Shown here: in pieces, positions 24,370 to 31,501 of the stretch
Numbering within the stretch: position 1 is the stretch's first letter
How the letters are laid out: each line of letters opens with the position of its first letter
Assembly: GCF_039542305.1 (NCBI RefSeq)
Contig: NZ_BAABHW010000007.1
Coordinates: 62,001 to 126,000, forward strand
DNA length: 64,000 bases
Reading direction: 5' to 3'
DNA from: Roseibacterium beibuensis
GTDB taxonomy: Bacteria > Pseudomonadota > Alphaproteobacteria > Rhodobacterales > Rhodobacteraceae
Program-made: the position numbers and the translations under genes
Notes under the pieces: model-generated
Databases searched by the model: none
Told to the model about the DNA's origin: nothing
What the model saw: the letters and a program-made list of their open reading frames with translations, nothing else

Positions 24370-25128
24370 CTACCCGTCAAGGCGCTTCTCGGCCCAGCGG
24401 ACCATCTGGCGCAGCATCCCGTGAAGCACCTGCACATCGGCCCGCGTCAGGGGCAGCCGCGACCACATGTTGCGCAGGTTCAGCTTCATCCCCTCGGCCT
24501 TCAACTCGGGAAAGAAGAACCCCGCCGCCTCCAGCCGCTGCTCGAAATGATCGCCCAGCTTCTCGATCTCGAGGCCGGTCGCGAACTCGGTTTTCGCCAT
24601 CTCCATTACCTCGGGCGGCGCCTCGACCGTCTCACGCCGCCATTCATAGGCGGTCAGCAATACGCATTGCGCGAGGTTCAGGGAGGGGAAAGCCGGGTTC
24701 ACCGGCACCGACACGATGGCATTGGCCAGGGCGATATCGGCGTTTTCCAGCCCCGCGCGTTCCGGCCCGAAGAGGACAGCCACCTTGCCGCCCTCGGCGG
24801 TGATCGCGCGGGCCTGCTGCATGGCGCGCTCGGGCGTCACCACCGGCTTGGTCAGGCCGCGCTCGCGGGCGGTGGTCGCGAAGACGTAGGTGCAATCGGC
24901 AACCGCGTCTTCCACGCGGTCGAAAAGGCCCGCCTCGTCCAGCAACCGCCCCGCCCCGCTGGCCAGCGCCACGGCGCGTTCGTTCGGCCAGCCGTCACGC
25001 GGGCCGACGACCCGCATCCGGTCGAGGCCGAAATTCCACATCGCGCGCGCGGCGGCGCCGATATTCTCGCCCATCTGCGGGCGGACGAGGACGAAGGCGG
25101 GCTGGCCGCCGGGATCACGCTGTTCCAT
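24370..25128 (-). CDS. TrmJ-type RNA 2'-O-methyltransferase (SpoU/TrmH superfamily)
   Basis: A 252 aa SPOUT methyltransferase, probably acting on tRNA position 32 like TrmJ. Conserved blocks are VLVRPQMGENIGAAARAMWN, VLFGPERAGLENADIALA (SAM knot) and VNPAFPSLNLAQCVLLTAYE. A C-terminal extension follows, as in TrmJ. The ATG at 25128 (MEQRDPGG) was chosen; the one at 25164 adds 12 residues. It is divergent from the ThiE-like gene. A GC hairpin GGGGGC/GCCCCC lies just after the stop (24357-24371). Confidence 0.87.
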   Translation of the reverse strand: MEQRDPGGQPAFVLVRPQMGENIGAAARAMWNFGLDRMRVVGPRDGWPNERAVALASGAGRLLDEAGLFDRVEDAVADCTYVFATTARERGLTKPVVTPERAMQQARAITAEGGKVAVLFGPERAGLENADIALANAIVSVPVNPAFPSLNLAQCVLLTAYEWRRETVEAPPEVMEMAKTEFATGLEIEKLGDHFEQRLEAAGFFFPELKAEGMKLNLRNMWSRLPLTRADVQVLHGMLRQMVRWAEKRLDG

Positions 25129-25232
25129 GGGGCGGGCGATACCGCGCAGGCCGCACAGGCGCAAGCGTCCCCCTTGCGAGGACGCCCCGGGGCGCGTATC
25201 GACGCGGGCGCAACGTGAAGGAACCCCGCATC

Positions 25233-25853
25233 ATGGCCGAGACCGAGCGCCCGCAGATCTACCTCGTGACGCCGCACAGCTTCGACCCCGAGGCCTTTGC
25301 GCCAGAGCTTGCGCGCATTCTCGATTCAGTCGAGATCGCCTGCGTCCGGCTCGCCTCGGCCAGCGAGGATGAAAGCGAGTTGGCCCGCGCCGCCGATGCC
25401 TGCCGCGAGGTGGCCCATGCCCGGGACGTGCCGCTTGTGATCGAACGCCATATCGCGCTGGTCGAGCGGCTTGGCCTCGATGGCGTGCACCTTACCGATG
25501 GCGCGCGCTCGGTGCGCGCGACGCGCAAGGCCCTGGGCGGCGATGCGATCCTCGGCAGCTATTGCGCGGCCTCGCGCCATGACGGTCTGGTCGCGGGCGA
25601 AGCGGGCGCAGACTACATCAGCTTCGGCCCTGTCGGGGAAACCGGCCTTGGGGACGGGACGCGCGCCGAGCGCGATCTCTTCGCCTGGTGGTCGCAGATG
25701 ATCGAATTGCCCGTCGTGGCCGAAGGGGCGCTCGATGTGGAGCTGATCGCCGAGTTCGCCCCGGTCGTGGATTTCTTCGCGCTTGGCGCAGAGATCTGGC
25801 GCGCCGACGACCCGGTCGCGGTCTTGAAAGACCTGCTCAAGCCGCTGGGATGA
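25233..25853 (+). CDS. thiamine phosphate synthase-like protein
   Basis: A 206 aa TIM-barrel protein of the ThiE/TenI group. It has IYLVTPHSFDPEAFAPEL at the start, LVIERHIALVERLGLDGVHL, then GSYCAASRHDGLVAGEAGAD and YISFGPVG. The SFGPV and GVHLTD motifs match ThiE, which joins the thiazole and pyrimidine phosphates. The active-site residues of true ThiE are only partly conserved (GSYCAASRHD in place of GxSxH), so it may be a TenI-like or degenerate enzyme. The ATG at 25233 follows AAGGAA; GTG at 25215 is possible. Confidence 0.72.
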   Translation: MAETERPQIYLVTPHSFDPEAFAPELARILDSVEIACVRLASASEDESELARAADACREVAHARDVPLVIERHIALVERLGLDGVHLTDGARSVRATRKALGGDAILGSYCAASRHDGLVAGEAGADYISFGPVGETGLGDGTRAERDLFAWWSQMIELPVVAEGALDVELIAEFAPVVDFFALGAEIWRADDPVAVLKDLLKPLG

Positions 25854-25940
25854 GCCGCGAGGCAATCGGGCCACGCTCGGGCCGCCAGCGGCCGTCGCGC
25901 GCCCCGGTCGGCGCGTCACGCGCCTCTGCGCCTCCGGCGG

Positions 25941-25962
25941 GCATATTTTCGGGATAAAGATG
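25941..25962 (+). repeat. dispersed short repeat, copy 2
   Basis: GCATATTT-TCG-GGATAAAGATG, sharing 19 of 22 bases with the sequence at 10843-10864 on the opposite strand. It is preceded by CCTCCGGCGG. A more distant relative, GTTTCTGGCCAAGATGAA with CCTCCGGGGG, lies near 24310-24335 (minus strand). All are between genes. Confidence 0.6.
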
Positions 25963-25980
25963 CAACGGGTCGAACAGGCC

Positions 25981-26817
25981 TCAGCCTTGGCTCTGGCCAC
26001 TGTCGAAGCCGGCCCTGACCTTGGCCTCCGCCGCGCGGGCAAGCGGTTTGCGGTCGGCGAACTCCGAGACCTTCAGCGGCGCGTGATAGATCACATCGAC
26101 CGCCCCCTGGCGCGGCGCGGCAAGGATTTGCAGCAGGCTTGCACCGAACTCCATCTCGCCCCACCAGCCATAAAAGCGCGGGTCCGCCCCCTCGGGCGCG
26201 TGGTAGCGCAAGGTGATCGGCTGCACCCACAGGATGTCGCGCAGGCGATCCGAGAAGAAGGCCGCGAAGAGCGTCGTCTTGAACGGCAGCACGCGGCGCG
26301 AATCCGTCGAGGTGCCTTCGGGAAAGAACAGGAGCTTGTGGCCCGCGCGCAGGCGGTCTTCGAAGAGCCGCGTCTGCGCCGCCGCCTCGGCCCTGTCGCG
26401 GCGGATGAACACCGTGCCCGTGCCGCGCGCAAGCCAGCCGATGCCCGCCCAGCCACGCACCTCGGCCTTGGACACGAAATACAGACGTTTCGACGCGTTC
26501 AGCGTGAAGATGTCGAGCCAGCTGGAGTGATTGGCGACGAAGGCCCCCCGTTGCGGCATCGGGGCGCCGATCACGCGCCGGCGAAGCCCCATGGCCCTGC
26601 ACGACCAGATGCAGACGAATTGCGTGATGAAGGGCGTGACCGGCCGGTTCAGGCCGAAAACCAAACGCTCCGGCAGCCGCAGAAGAAGGAGCAGGGGAAA
26701 ACAGATCGCCAGCAGCAGCAGCATCGGCCCACCGCGCCGGATCACGCGCAGCCAGTCGCCCAGCCCCAGCTTGCGGGGCGGCGGCGGCGGGGCATCGCCC
26801 TCCCAGGTCACGCTCAT
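25981..26817 (-). CDS. olsA: 1-acyl-sn-glycerol-3-phosphate acyltransferase family, likely OlsA (lyso-ornithine lipid acyltransferase)
   Basis: A 278 aa membrane-associated acyltransferase. The PlsC-type catalytic motif is FVANHSSWLDIF (HX4D) and the glycerol-phosphate/acceptor block is LLFFPEGTSTDSRRV. A hydrophobic segment MLLLLAICFPLLLLLRLP near the N-terminus anchors it. It follows olsB with a 4 nt ATGA overlap, so it most likely adds the second acyl chain to lyso-ornithine lipid; a general PlsC role in phosphatidate synthesis cannot be excluded. Confidence 0.87.
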   Translation of the reverse strand: MSVTWEGDAPPPPPRKLGLGDWLRVIRRGGPMLLLLAICFPLLLLLRLPERLVFGLNRPVTPFITQFVCIWSCRAMGLRRRVIGAPMPQRGAFVANHSSWLDIFTLNASKRLYFVSKAEVRGWAGIGWLARGTGTVFIRRDRAEAAAQTRLFEDRLRAGHKLLFFPEGTSTDSRRVLPFKTTLFAAFFSDRLRDILWVQPITLRYHAPEGADPRFYGWWGEMEFGASLLQILAAPRQGAVDVIYHAPLKVSEFADRKPLARAAEAKVRAGFDSGQSQG

Positions 26818-27593
26818 GCCCGGATCTCCGCACCGCGTTGATAGATCGCGCGGTGCTTTTCCGACATGCGCGCCACGTCCATGACGAGGCAGACGTCGAT
26901 GCAGTTGAAGGGCTGGTCGATGAAGGCCCCCTCGCCCACGAAGCCGCCCAATCGCAGATACGCCTTGATCAGCGCCGGCATCTGGCGGACGGCGGACGGA
27001 CGATCCAGCGCCTCTTCCGCGATCAGATCCATGCGGGACGCGCCGGGCGGCTTGGCGCGCGGGCGGATATCGGGCGGGGCCAGGTGGCGGTGATGCAGGA
27101 GTGACAGGGGCGCGGCCAGCGGCGCCGGATCGGTGCCGTGGAAACTCGCCACGCCGAACATCACCTCGATCCCGTGATCGGCGATATACTCGGCCAGCCC
27201 GTTCCAGAGATGCATCATCGCGGTGCCGCCGCGATAGTCGCGATGCACGCAGGACCGCCCGAGCTCCAGCAAGGGCCGCCCCGAGGCGCGCAGCGGCGTC
27301 AGGTCATATTCATCCTCGGAATAGAATTGGCCCGCCGCCTTTGCCTGGTCGCAGCGCATGACACGGTAGACGCCCACGACCTCGTCCTCAGGGGCGCGCC
27401 GGTGATCGAGGAGAAGCAGGTGGTCGAAAAACGGGTCGAACCGGTCGGCCTCCAGCCTGGCGTCGTGATCGACCAGCGGGCCGTCACCGCCCAGTTCCGC
27501 GACGAACACCTCGTAGCGCAGCCGCTGCGCGGCCCGGCGCTCGGCCTCGGTGTTGGCCAGGCGCAGTTCGAAATGGGGATCGTCGATCTGCAT
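26814..27593 (-). CDS. olsB: L-ornithine N-alpha-acyltransferase (OlsB)
   Basis: A 259 aa GNAT-type enzyme that makes lyso-ornithine lipid from ornithine and a 3-hydroxyacyl-ACP. Family blocks are LRYEVFVAELGGDG, VVGVYRVMRCDQA, LLELGRSCVHRDYRGGTAM, LWNGLAEYIADHGIEVMFG and GAFIDQPFNCIDVCLVMDV. It is the first gene of the olsB-olsA pair. Ornithine lipids are phosphorus-free membrane lipids often made under phosphate limitation. A perfect CtrA box lies about 110 bp upstream of the start, which may link its expression to the cell cycle. Confidence 0.92.
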   Translation of the reverse strand: MQIDDPHFELRLANTEAERRAAQRLRYEVFVAELGGDGPLVDHDARLEADRFDPFFDHLLLLDHRRAPEDEVVGVYRVMRCDQAKAAGQFYSEDEYDLTPLRASGRPLLELGRSCVHRDYRGGTAMMHLWNGLAEYIADHGIEVMFGVASFHGTDPAPLAAPLSLLHHRHLAPPDIRPRAKPPGASRMDLIAEEALDRPSAVRQMPALIKAYLRLGGFVGEGAFIDQPFNCIDVCLVMDVARMSEKHRAIYQRGAEIRA

Positions 27594-27701
27594 CCGGGGT
27601 CGTCAGGTCACTTCGTGCAAGGGCGCGTCCGGCGCGCGGCGTTGTGCGGGACCTATCCTACCGATGCCACCGCGTGCAAGCGATGCGCGGCAGGGGCGGC
27701 G

Positions 27702-27717
27702 TTAAGCCCGTGTTAAC
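27702..27717. promoter_or_regulatory. CtrA binding box (perfect consensus)
   Basis: TTAA-GCCCGTG-TTAAC matches the full CtrA consensus TTAA-N7-TTAAC exactly. It lies in the 167 bp between olsB (start 27593) and the stop of the DUF3553 gene. chpT, a component of the phosphorelay that phosphorylates CtrA, starts 240 bp away. Only two other, imperfect candidates were noticed in the window. Occupancy and target are inferred. Confidence 0.7.
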
Positions 27718-27760
27718 CGCCGGCGCGTAAGGTAGGTTCAGACACAGGCATGAACAGGCT

Positions 27761-27946
27761 TTAGGGGAGGAATTCCATGATCAGCGTCACGCGCCGACCG
27801 TCTATGACGACCTTGCCCTCATGCTCGAAATTCACCGTGATGCGGCCGTCGATGTTTGACTGCACCTGCCCCAGTCCCCAATCGGGGCGGTCGGGGTGGC
27901 GCACGAACATCCCCGGTTCCAGCATCGCGTTCAGCGCATCAGACAT
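27761..27946 (-). CDS. DUF3553 family small protein
   Basis: A 61 aa protein. FVRHPDRPDWGLGQVQSNID and RITVNFEHEGKVVIDGRRV are strongly characteristic of DUF3553, a short beta-rich family resembling the UvrD/CarD-like interaction domain. Its function is not established; RNA polymerase or helicase binding has been suggested from fold similarity only. The ATG at 27946 follows AAAGGGA. Its start is only 12 bp from the divergent chpT start. The overlapping plus-strand frame with a good ribosome-binding-like sequence at 27777 was rejected. Confidence 0.85.
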   Translation of the reverse strand: MSDALNAMLEPGMFVRHPDRPDWGLGQVQSNIDGRITVNFEHEGKVVIDGRRVTLIMEFLP

Positions 27947-27958
27947 GGGATCCCTTTC

Positions 27959-28591
27959 ATGATGGATGACCACAGCCATACCGTGCATCCGACGCAGACG
28001 CTTGCCGAATTGATCGGTTCGCGACTCTGCCACGATCTAAGTAACCCTTTGGGGGCAATCGGCAACGGGGTCGAGTTGATCGAGATGACGGGCGCGGCAG
28101 ACGGGCCCGAGATGGAATTGATCCGCGATGCCGTGGCCGATGCGCAAGCGCGGGTGCGGTTCTTTCGCCTCGCCTTCGGCGCGGCCGGCCCGGACCAGGT
28201 GACCAGCACGCGCGAGGCGGCGGCGGCCTTGACCGGTTATCACCGCGCCGGACGCATCGATTCAAGTTGGAACGTCGCCCCGGATCTTTCACGCCGCGAT
28301 GTGAAACTGGCGTTCCTGATGGTCCTGTGCGCCGAATCTGCCCTGCCCATGGGGGCCGAGCTGGAGGTCAGCCATACCGCATCGGGCCAGTGGCAGTTGC
28401 GGGCCGAGGCTCCGCGCGTCGCCATGGACGAGGCCTTGTGGTCGGTCCTGCGCTTCGGCCCCTCCGCCGCGGGCCGCGCCTTGCGCCCCGCCGAGGCGCA
28501 GTTCCTCGCGCTGCATGTGCTGGCCGAAACCCTTGGCGTGACGATCAATTACGTGGCTGAAGAGGGCGGGCTCAGGATGTCGACGACCTAG
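27959..28591 (+). CDS. chpT: histidine phosphotransferase ChpT
   Basis: ChpT relays phosphate from the hybrid kinase CckA to CtrA and CpdR. The 210 aa product has the phosphoacceptor block LIGSRLCHDLSNPLGAIGNG with His25, then VELIEM and RFFRLAFGA, matching ChpT dimerisation helices. The C-terminal part is a degenerate ATPase-like domain with AFLMVLCAESALPMGA and no ATP-binding G boxes. Start: ATGs at 27959 and 27962 are adjacent; GGGA lies 8 nt before the first. It is divergent from the DUF3553 gene and converges on the carbonic-anhydrase-like gene. Confidence 0.9.
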   Translation: MMDDHSHTVHPTQTLAELIGSRLCHDLSNPLGAIGNGVELIEMTGAADGPEMELIRDAVADAQARVRFFRLAFGAAGPDQVTSTREAAAALTGYHRAGRIDSSWNVAPDLSRRDVKLAFLMVLCAESALPMGAELEVSHTASGQWQLRAEAPRVAMDEALWSVLRFGPSAAGRALRPAEAQFLALHVLAETLGVTINYVAEEGGLRMSTT

Positions 28592-28596
28592 GCCGG

Positions 28597-29118
28597 TCAG
28601 GACACGGGACGCATCCCCTCGCGGAACCGGCGCATGCGCTGGCGGTAATGCTCGGCCGAGGCCAGGAGTTTTTCCTGCGCGGCGGCGTCCAAGTCGCGCA
28701 CGACCTTGCCCGGCATCCCCATGACGAGGGACCCATCAGGGATTTCCTTGCCCTCCGGGATCAGCGCACCGGCGCCGATCAGGCAGCCCTTGCCGATCTT
28801 CGCGCCGTTCAGAACCGTGGCGCCCATCCCGATCAGGGACCCGTCGCCGATGGTGCACCCGTGCAGCATCGCCTTGTGCCCGATGGTGCAGTTCGCGCCA
28901 ATGGTCAGCGGATAGCCCATATCGGTATGGAACACGCAGTTTTCCTGCACGTTCGAGCCAGCGCCCACGCGGATTTCCTCGTTATCGCCGCGCAGGGTCG
29001 AGCCGAACCAGACGGATGCGCCCGTCTCCAGCACGATGCGGCCGATCAGGTTGGCATCCGGTGCCACCCAGCTGTCCTCGGCAATCTCGGGGGCGATCCC
29101 GTCCAGCGCGTAAATCAT
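28597..29118 (-). CDS. gamma-carbonic anhydrase family hexapeptide-repeat protein
   Basis: A 173 aa left-handed beta-helix protein. It has hexapeptide repeats such as ANLIGRIVLETGASVWFGS, IGANCTIGHKAMLHGCTIGD and LIGMGATVLNGAKIGKGCLI. The metal-binding histidine candidates are in NCVFHTDMG, CTIGHKAMLHG. The VWFGSTLRGDNEEIRVGAGS block is typical of YrdA/PaaY-like gamma-CA proteins, of which few have proven activity. The ATG overlaps the gmk stop (ATGA). Confidence 0.88.
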   Translation of the reverse strand: MIYALDGIAPEIAEDSWVAPDANLIGRIVLETGASVWFGSTLRGDNEEIRVGAGSNVQENCVFHTDMGYPLTIGANCTIGHKAMLHGCTIGDGSLIGMGATVLNGAKIGKGCLIGAGALIPEGKEIPDGSLVMGMPGKVVRDLDAAAQEKLLASAEHYRQRMRRFREGMRPVS

Positions 29119-29771
29119 GCTTCTCCCTCCTCGAATTCCTCGTGCAACCGGCGCACATGGCCCGCAAGGCCCGGCTGCTGTTCGCGACGCAAACGCTCGG
29201 CGGTGACGATGGTCGTCAGACGCTCGAAGGTCGCGTCCAGGTCGTCATTCACCAGAACGTAGTCGTAGCCGTCCCAATGGCTGATCTCGTCCCAGCTTTT
29301 CTGCATCCGCTTGGCGATCACGTCGGGGCCGTCCTGCCCGCGCGAGATCAGCCGGCGCTTCAACTCGGGGATCGAGGGCGGCAGGATGAAGATCGACAGC
29401 GTGTGACGGCCCAGTGCGGAATTGCGGATCTGCTGCGCGCCCTGCCAATCAATGTCGAAAAGCACGTCGCGCCCCGACTCGATCGCGTCCGACACCGGCG
29501 CCATGGGCGAGCCGTAGAAATTGCCGAAGACATGGGCATGCTCCAGCATTGCCCCGCCCGCGACCATGGCCTTGAACTCCGCTTCGCTGAGGAAGCGGTA
29601 ATCCTTGCCGTCCACCTCGCCGGGGCGGGGTTCGCGCGTCGTGGCCGAGACCGAGAAGCTGAGCGTCGGGTCCCAGCCCATCAAGCGCTTGGCCAGGGTG
29701 GACTTCCCGGCGCCCGAGGGCGAGGACAGGATGATGAGCAGGCCGCGTCGGGCCACGGGGTCGGCGGGCAT
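29115..29771 (-). CDS. gmk: guanylate kinase
   Basis: Guanylate kinase converts GMP to GDP with ATP. The product is 218 aa, with P-loop IILSSPSGAGKSTLAKRL, the GMP-binding region FSVSATTREPRPGEVDGKDY and FYGSPMAPV, and DVLFDIDWQGAQQIR. The ATG at 29771 was chosen, five bases after GGAG; a GTG at 29777 overlapping the yicC stop is possible. It is in a yicC-gmk-carbonic anhydrase-like operon, the common yicC-gmk pairing. Confidence 0.96.
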   Translation of the reverse strand: MPADPVARRGLLIILSSPSGAGKSTLAKRLMGWDPTLSFSVSATTREPRPGEVDGKDYRFLSEAEFKAMVAGGAMLEHAHVFGNFYGSPMAPVSDAIESGRDVLFDIDWQGAQQIRNSALGRHTLSIFILPPSIPELKRRLISRGQDGPDVIAKRMQKSWDEISHWDGYDYVLVNDDLDATFERLTTIVTAERLRREQQPGLAGHVRRLHEEFEEGEA

Positions 29772-29773
29772 GG

Positions 29774-30679
29774 TCACTCCACGTTCTGAACCTGCTCGCG
29801 GGTCTGGTCGATGGCGAGTTTGAGGTCAAGGCCAATGGCCGTCAGCGCGGCATCGCCCGATTTGGAGCAGAGCGTGTTGGCCTCGCGGTTGAACTCCTGC
29901 ATCAGGAAATCGAGCTTGCGGCCCACCGGCCCGCCCTTGGCGATCAGCGCGCGGGCGGCCTCGACATGGGCGCGGAGGCGGTCGACTTCCTCGGTCACGT
30001 CCGATTTCACGGCGAGCAGCGCGAGTTCCTGGGCCAGCCGGGCCTCGTCGAGATCGCTTTCCTCGATCAGTTTCGTGAGGTTCGCGCGAAAGGTGTCCTT
30101 CTGCGCCTCGGCGCGGGATTTGGCGGCCTCCTCGGCGGCGTCGGTCAGGGCGGCGATATGGTCGATCTGGGCGGTCAGCACCTTGGCCAAAGCGGCGCCT
30201 TCGGACGCGCGCATCGCCTGGAACGCATCGATCAGCGGGGTGGAATCGGCCAAAAGGACCTCCGGCGACGGCAGGTTGGGCCCCTCCCCCGCATCGGCAA
30301 CGCCGCGCAGCGATAGGATATCGGCGGGGCTGGGATCGGTCAGCACCATGCCCTGCGCTTCGGCGGCGGCGCGCACCTGCGCTATGGCGTGCAGCGCGGT
30401 CTCCAGCGCGTCGATGTTCAACCCGGCGCCAGTCCCGGTCGCCGTTTTGGCAAGGCGCAGGTTCAACGTGACCGACCCGCGGGCGAGCCGCCGGGACAAT
30501 TCCTTGCGCAAGGGCGCCTCCAGCGCGCCCAACCCATCGGGCAGGCGCAGGCGTAGGTCCAGGCCGCGGGCATTCACGCTGCGCAATTCCCAGGACCAGG
30601 CGGCCTCGCCCGACGCGCCCTCGCGCGCGCCATAGCCGGTCATCGACGCGATCGCGCCGGCCGATACATCGTTAACCAA
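29774..30679 (-). CDS. yicC: YicC family endoribonuclease
   Basis: A 301 aa member of the YicC/YloC family, recently shown in other bacteria to be an RNA-cleaving enzyme. SMTGYGAREGASGEAAW and WELRSVNARGLDLRLRLP begin the protein; the C-terminal signature is GRKLDFLMQEFNREANTLCS, followed by LTAIGLDLKLAIDQTREQVQN. The TTG at 30679 has AGGGAGAG upstream; the ATG 12 codons later (MTGYGA) is the alternative. It is directly upstream of gmk, a widespread arrangement. Confidence 0.93.
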   Translation of the reverse strand: MVNDVSAGAIASMTGYGAREGASGEAAWSWELRSVNARGLDLRLRLPDGLGALEAPLRKELSRRLARGSVTLNLRLAKTATGTGAGLNIDALETALHAIAQVRAAAEAQGMVLTDPSPADILSLRGVADAGEGPNLPSPEVLLADSTPLIDAFQAMRASEGAALAKVLTAQIDHIAALTDAAEEAAKSRAEAQKDTFRANLTKLIEESDLDEARLAQELALLAVKSDVTEEVDRLRAHVEAARALIAKGGPVGRKLDFLMQEFNREANTLCSKSGDAALTAIGLDLKLAIDQTREQVQNVE

Positions 30680-30808
30680 TGGTAAACTCTCCCTCTGCCC
30701 CGGTTAAGCGCTCCGGGCTATCCTTGGATGGGACCGGAAAAGCCCGCCTGCGTCAACCGGCCCACAAAGCGCGCACGGCATCCATTCCGGGGATGGAGAC
30801 CAAGGGAC

Positions 30809-31441
30809 ATGAGCCAGGACAGTACGATCGCCGATCACGGAGCGCACCCCGCCATCGCGGCCCTTCACGGCGATGCCATGCTGCGCGACGCGGTGGCGTA
30901 TTGGGACGGGCTGCGGCAAGGCCGCCTCGTGCCGGCGCGGTCCGAGATCGACCCCGGGGCCTTATCCGACCTGCTTGGGCACGCGGCCATGCTGGAACGC
31001 CCCCGCCCCGGCACGATCCGGTTTCGCCTGGCGGGCGGGCGCATCTCGGCCCTGATGGGGCTGGAGGCACGGGGCATGCCGTTTCGCACGCTGTTCGACC
31101 TGGATCACCGCCGGCGTGTGACCGAGGAGGTGGAGGCGAGTTTTGACACCGTATCGCTCTTGTTCGGGTCACTGATCCCACGCGATGCGCCGCCGGGCGA
31201 CCGCTCCGAGACCCACATGGCGCTGATGCCCTTGAGCGATACGTCCGGCGCCGTCACGCGGGCCCTGGTTCTGCTTGGCGAAGGGGCCTGTCGCACCGTG
31301 CCGTCCGTGCCCTGCCGCTGGCGTGTGACACACACCTTGCAGGTCCCCTTGCGGCCCGGTGTGTTGGTGTTGCCCGGGCGGCCCGCGCCCCAGCCGCCGC
31401 CACAACACCCGTTCCGCGTTATCCAAGGCGGGCTGGCCTGA
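30809..31441 (+). CDS. PAS-domain protein (PAS_5 type)
   Basis: A 210 aa single-domain sensor-like protein. The PAS_5 pattern runs from DAVAYWDGLRQGRLVPARSE and ALSDLLGHAAMLERPRPGTI through FRLAGGRISALMGLEARGMP to MALMPLSDTSGAVTRALVLL. No output domain is present; the proline-rich C-terminal part LPGRPAPQPPPQHPFRVIQ is probably flexible. Such proteins are frequent in alphaproteobacteria, and some affect motility or cell-cycle signalling, but no role can be assigned here. The ATG at 30809 follows AAGGGA. Confidence 0.83.
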   Translation: MSQDSTIADHGAHPAIAALHGDAMLRDAVAYWDGLRQGRLVPARSEIDPGALSDLLGHAAMLERPRPGTIRFRLAGGRISALMGLEARGMPFRTLFDLDHRRRVTEEVEASFDTVSLLFGSLIPRDAPPGDRSETHMALMPLSDTSGAVTRALVLLGEGACRTVPSVPCRWRVTHTLQVPLRPGVLVLPGRPAPQPPPQHPFRVIQGGLA

Positions 31442-31450
31442 ACAGCAAAG

Positions 31451-31474
31451 CGCCGCGCCTTTTCGGACGCGGCG
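31451..31474. terminator. bidirectional terminator hairpin
   Basis: CGCCGCG (31451-31457) and CGCGGCG (31468-31474) form a 7 bp stem with a 10 nt loop, flanked by CAAAG and GTTTC. It lies between the convergent PAS and DAHP synthase genes. Confidence 0.65.
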
Positions 31475-31501
31475 GTTTCATTCCGGGCTATGGGCAATGC
31501 A

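Noticed and set aside
24326..24371. GC-rich stretch with GCGCGCGGCACGCGCGC as a mobile-element end
   Set aside because: It contains ordinary GC hairpins after an RNA methyltransferase gene; no transposase, target duplication or matching partner end was found.
27777..27962. Plus-strand reading frame of 61 codons with a strong GGGGAGGAATTCC-ATG start
   Set aside because: It is fully antisense to the DUF3553 gene, whose protein sequence is clearly conserved; the ribosome-binding-like bases are the reverse of that gene's last codons (EFLP). The product has no family-like features.
29115..29777. GTG at 29777 as the gmk start
   Set aside because: It overlaps the yicC stop (GTGA) but has no ribosome binding site of its own; the ATG at 29771 has GGAG at a normal distance.
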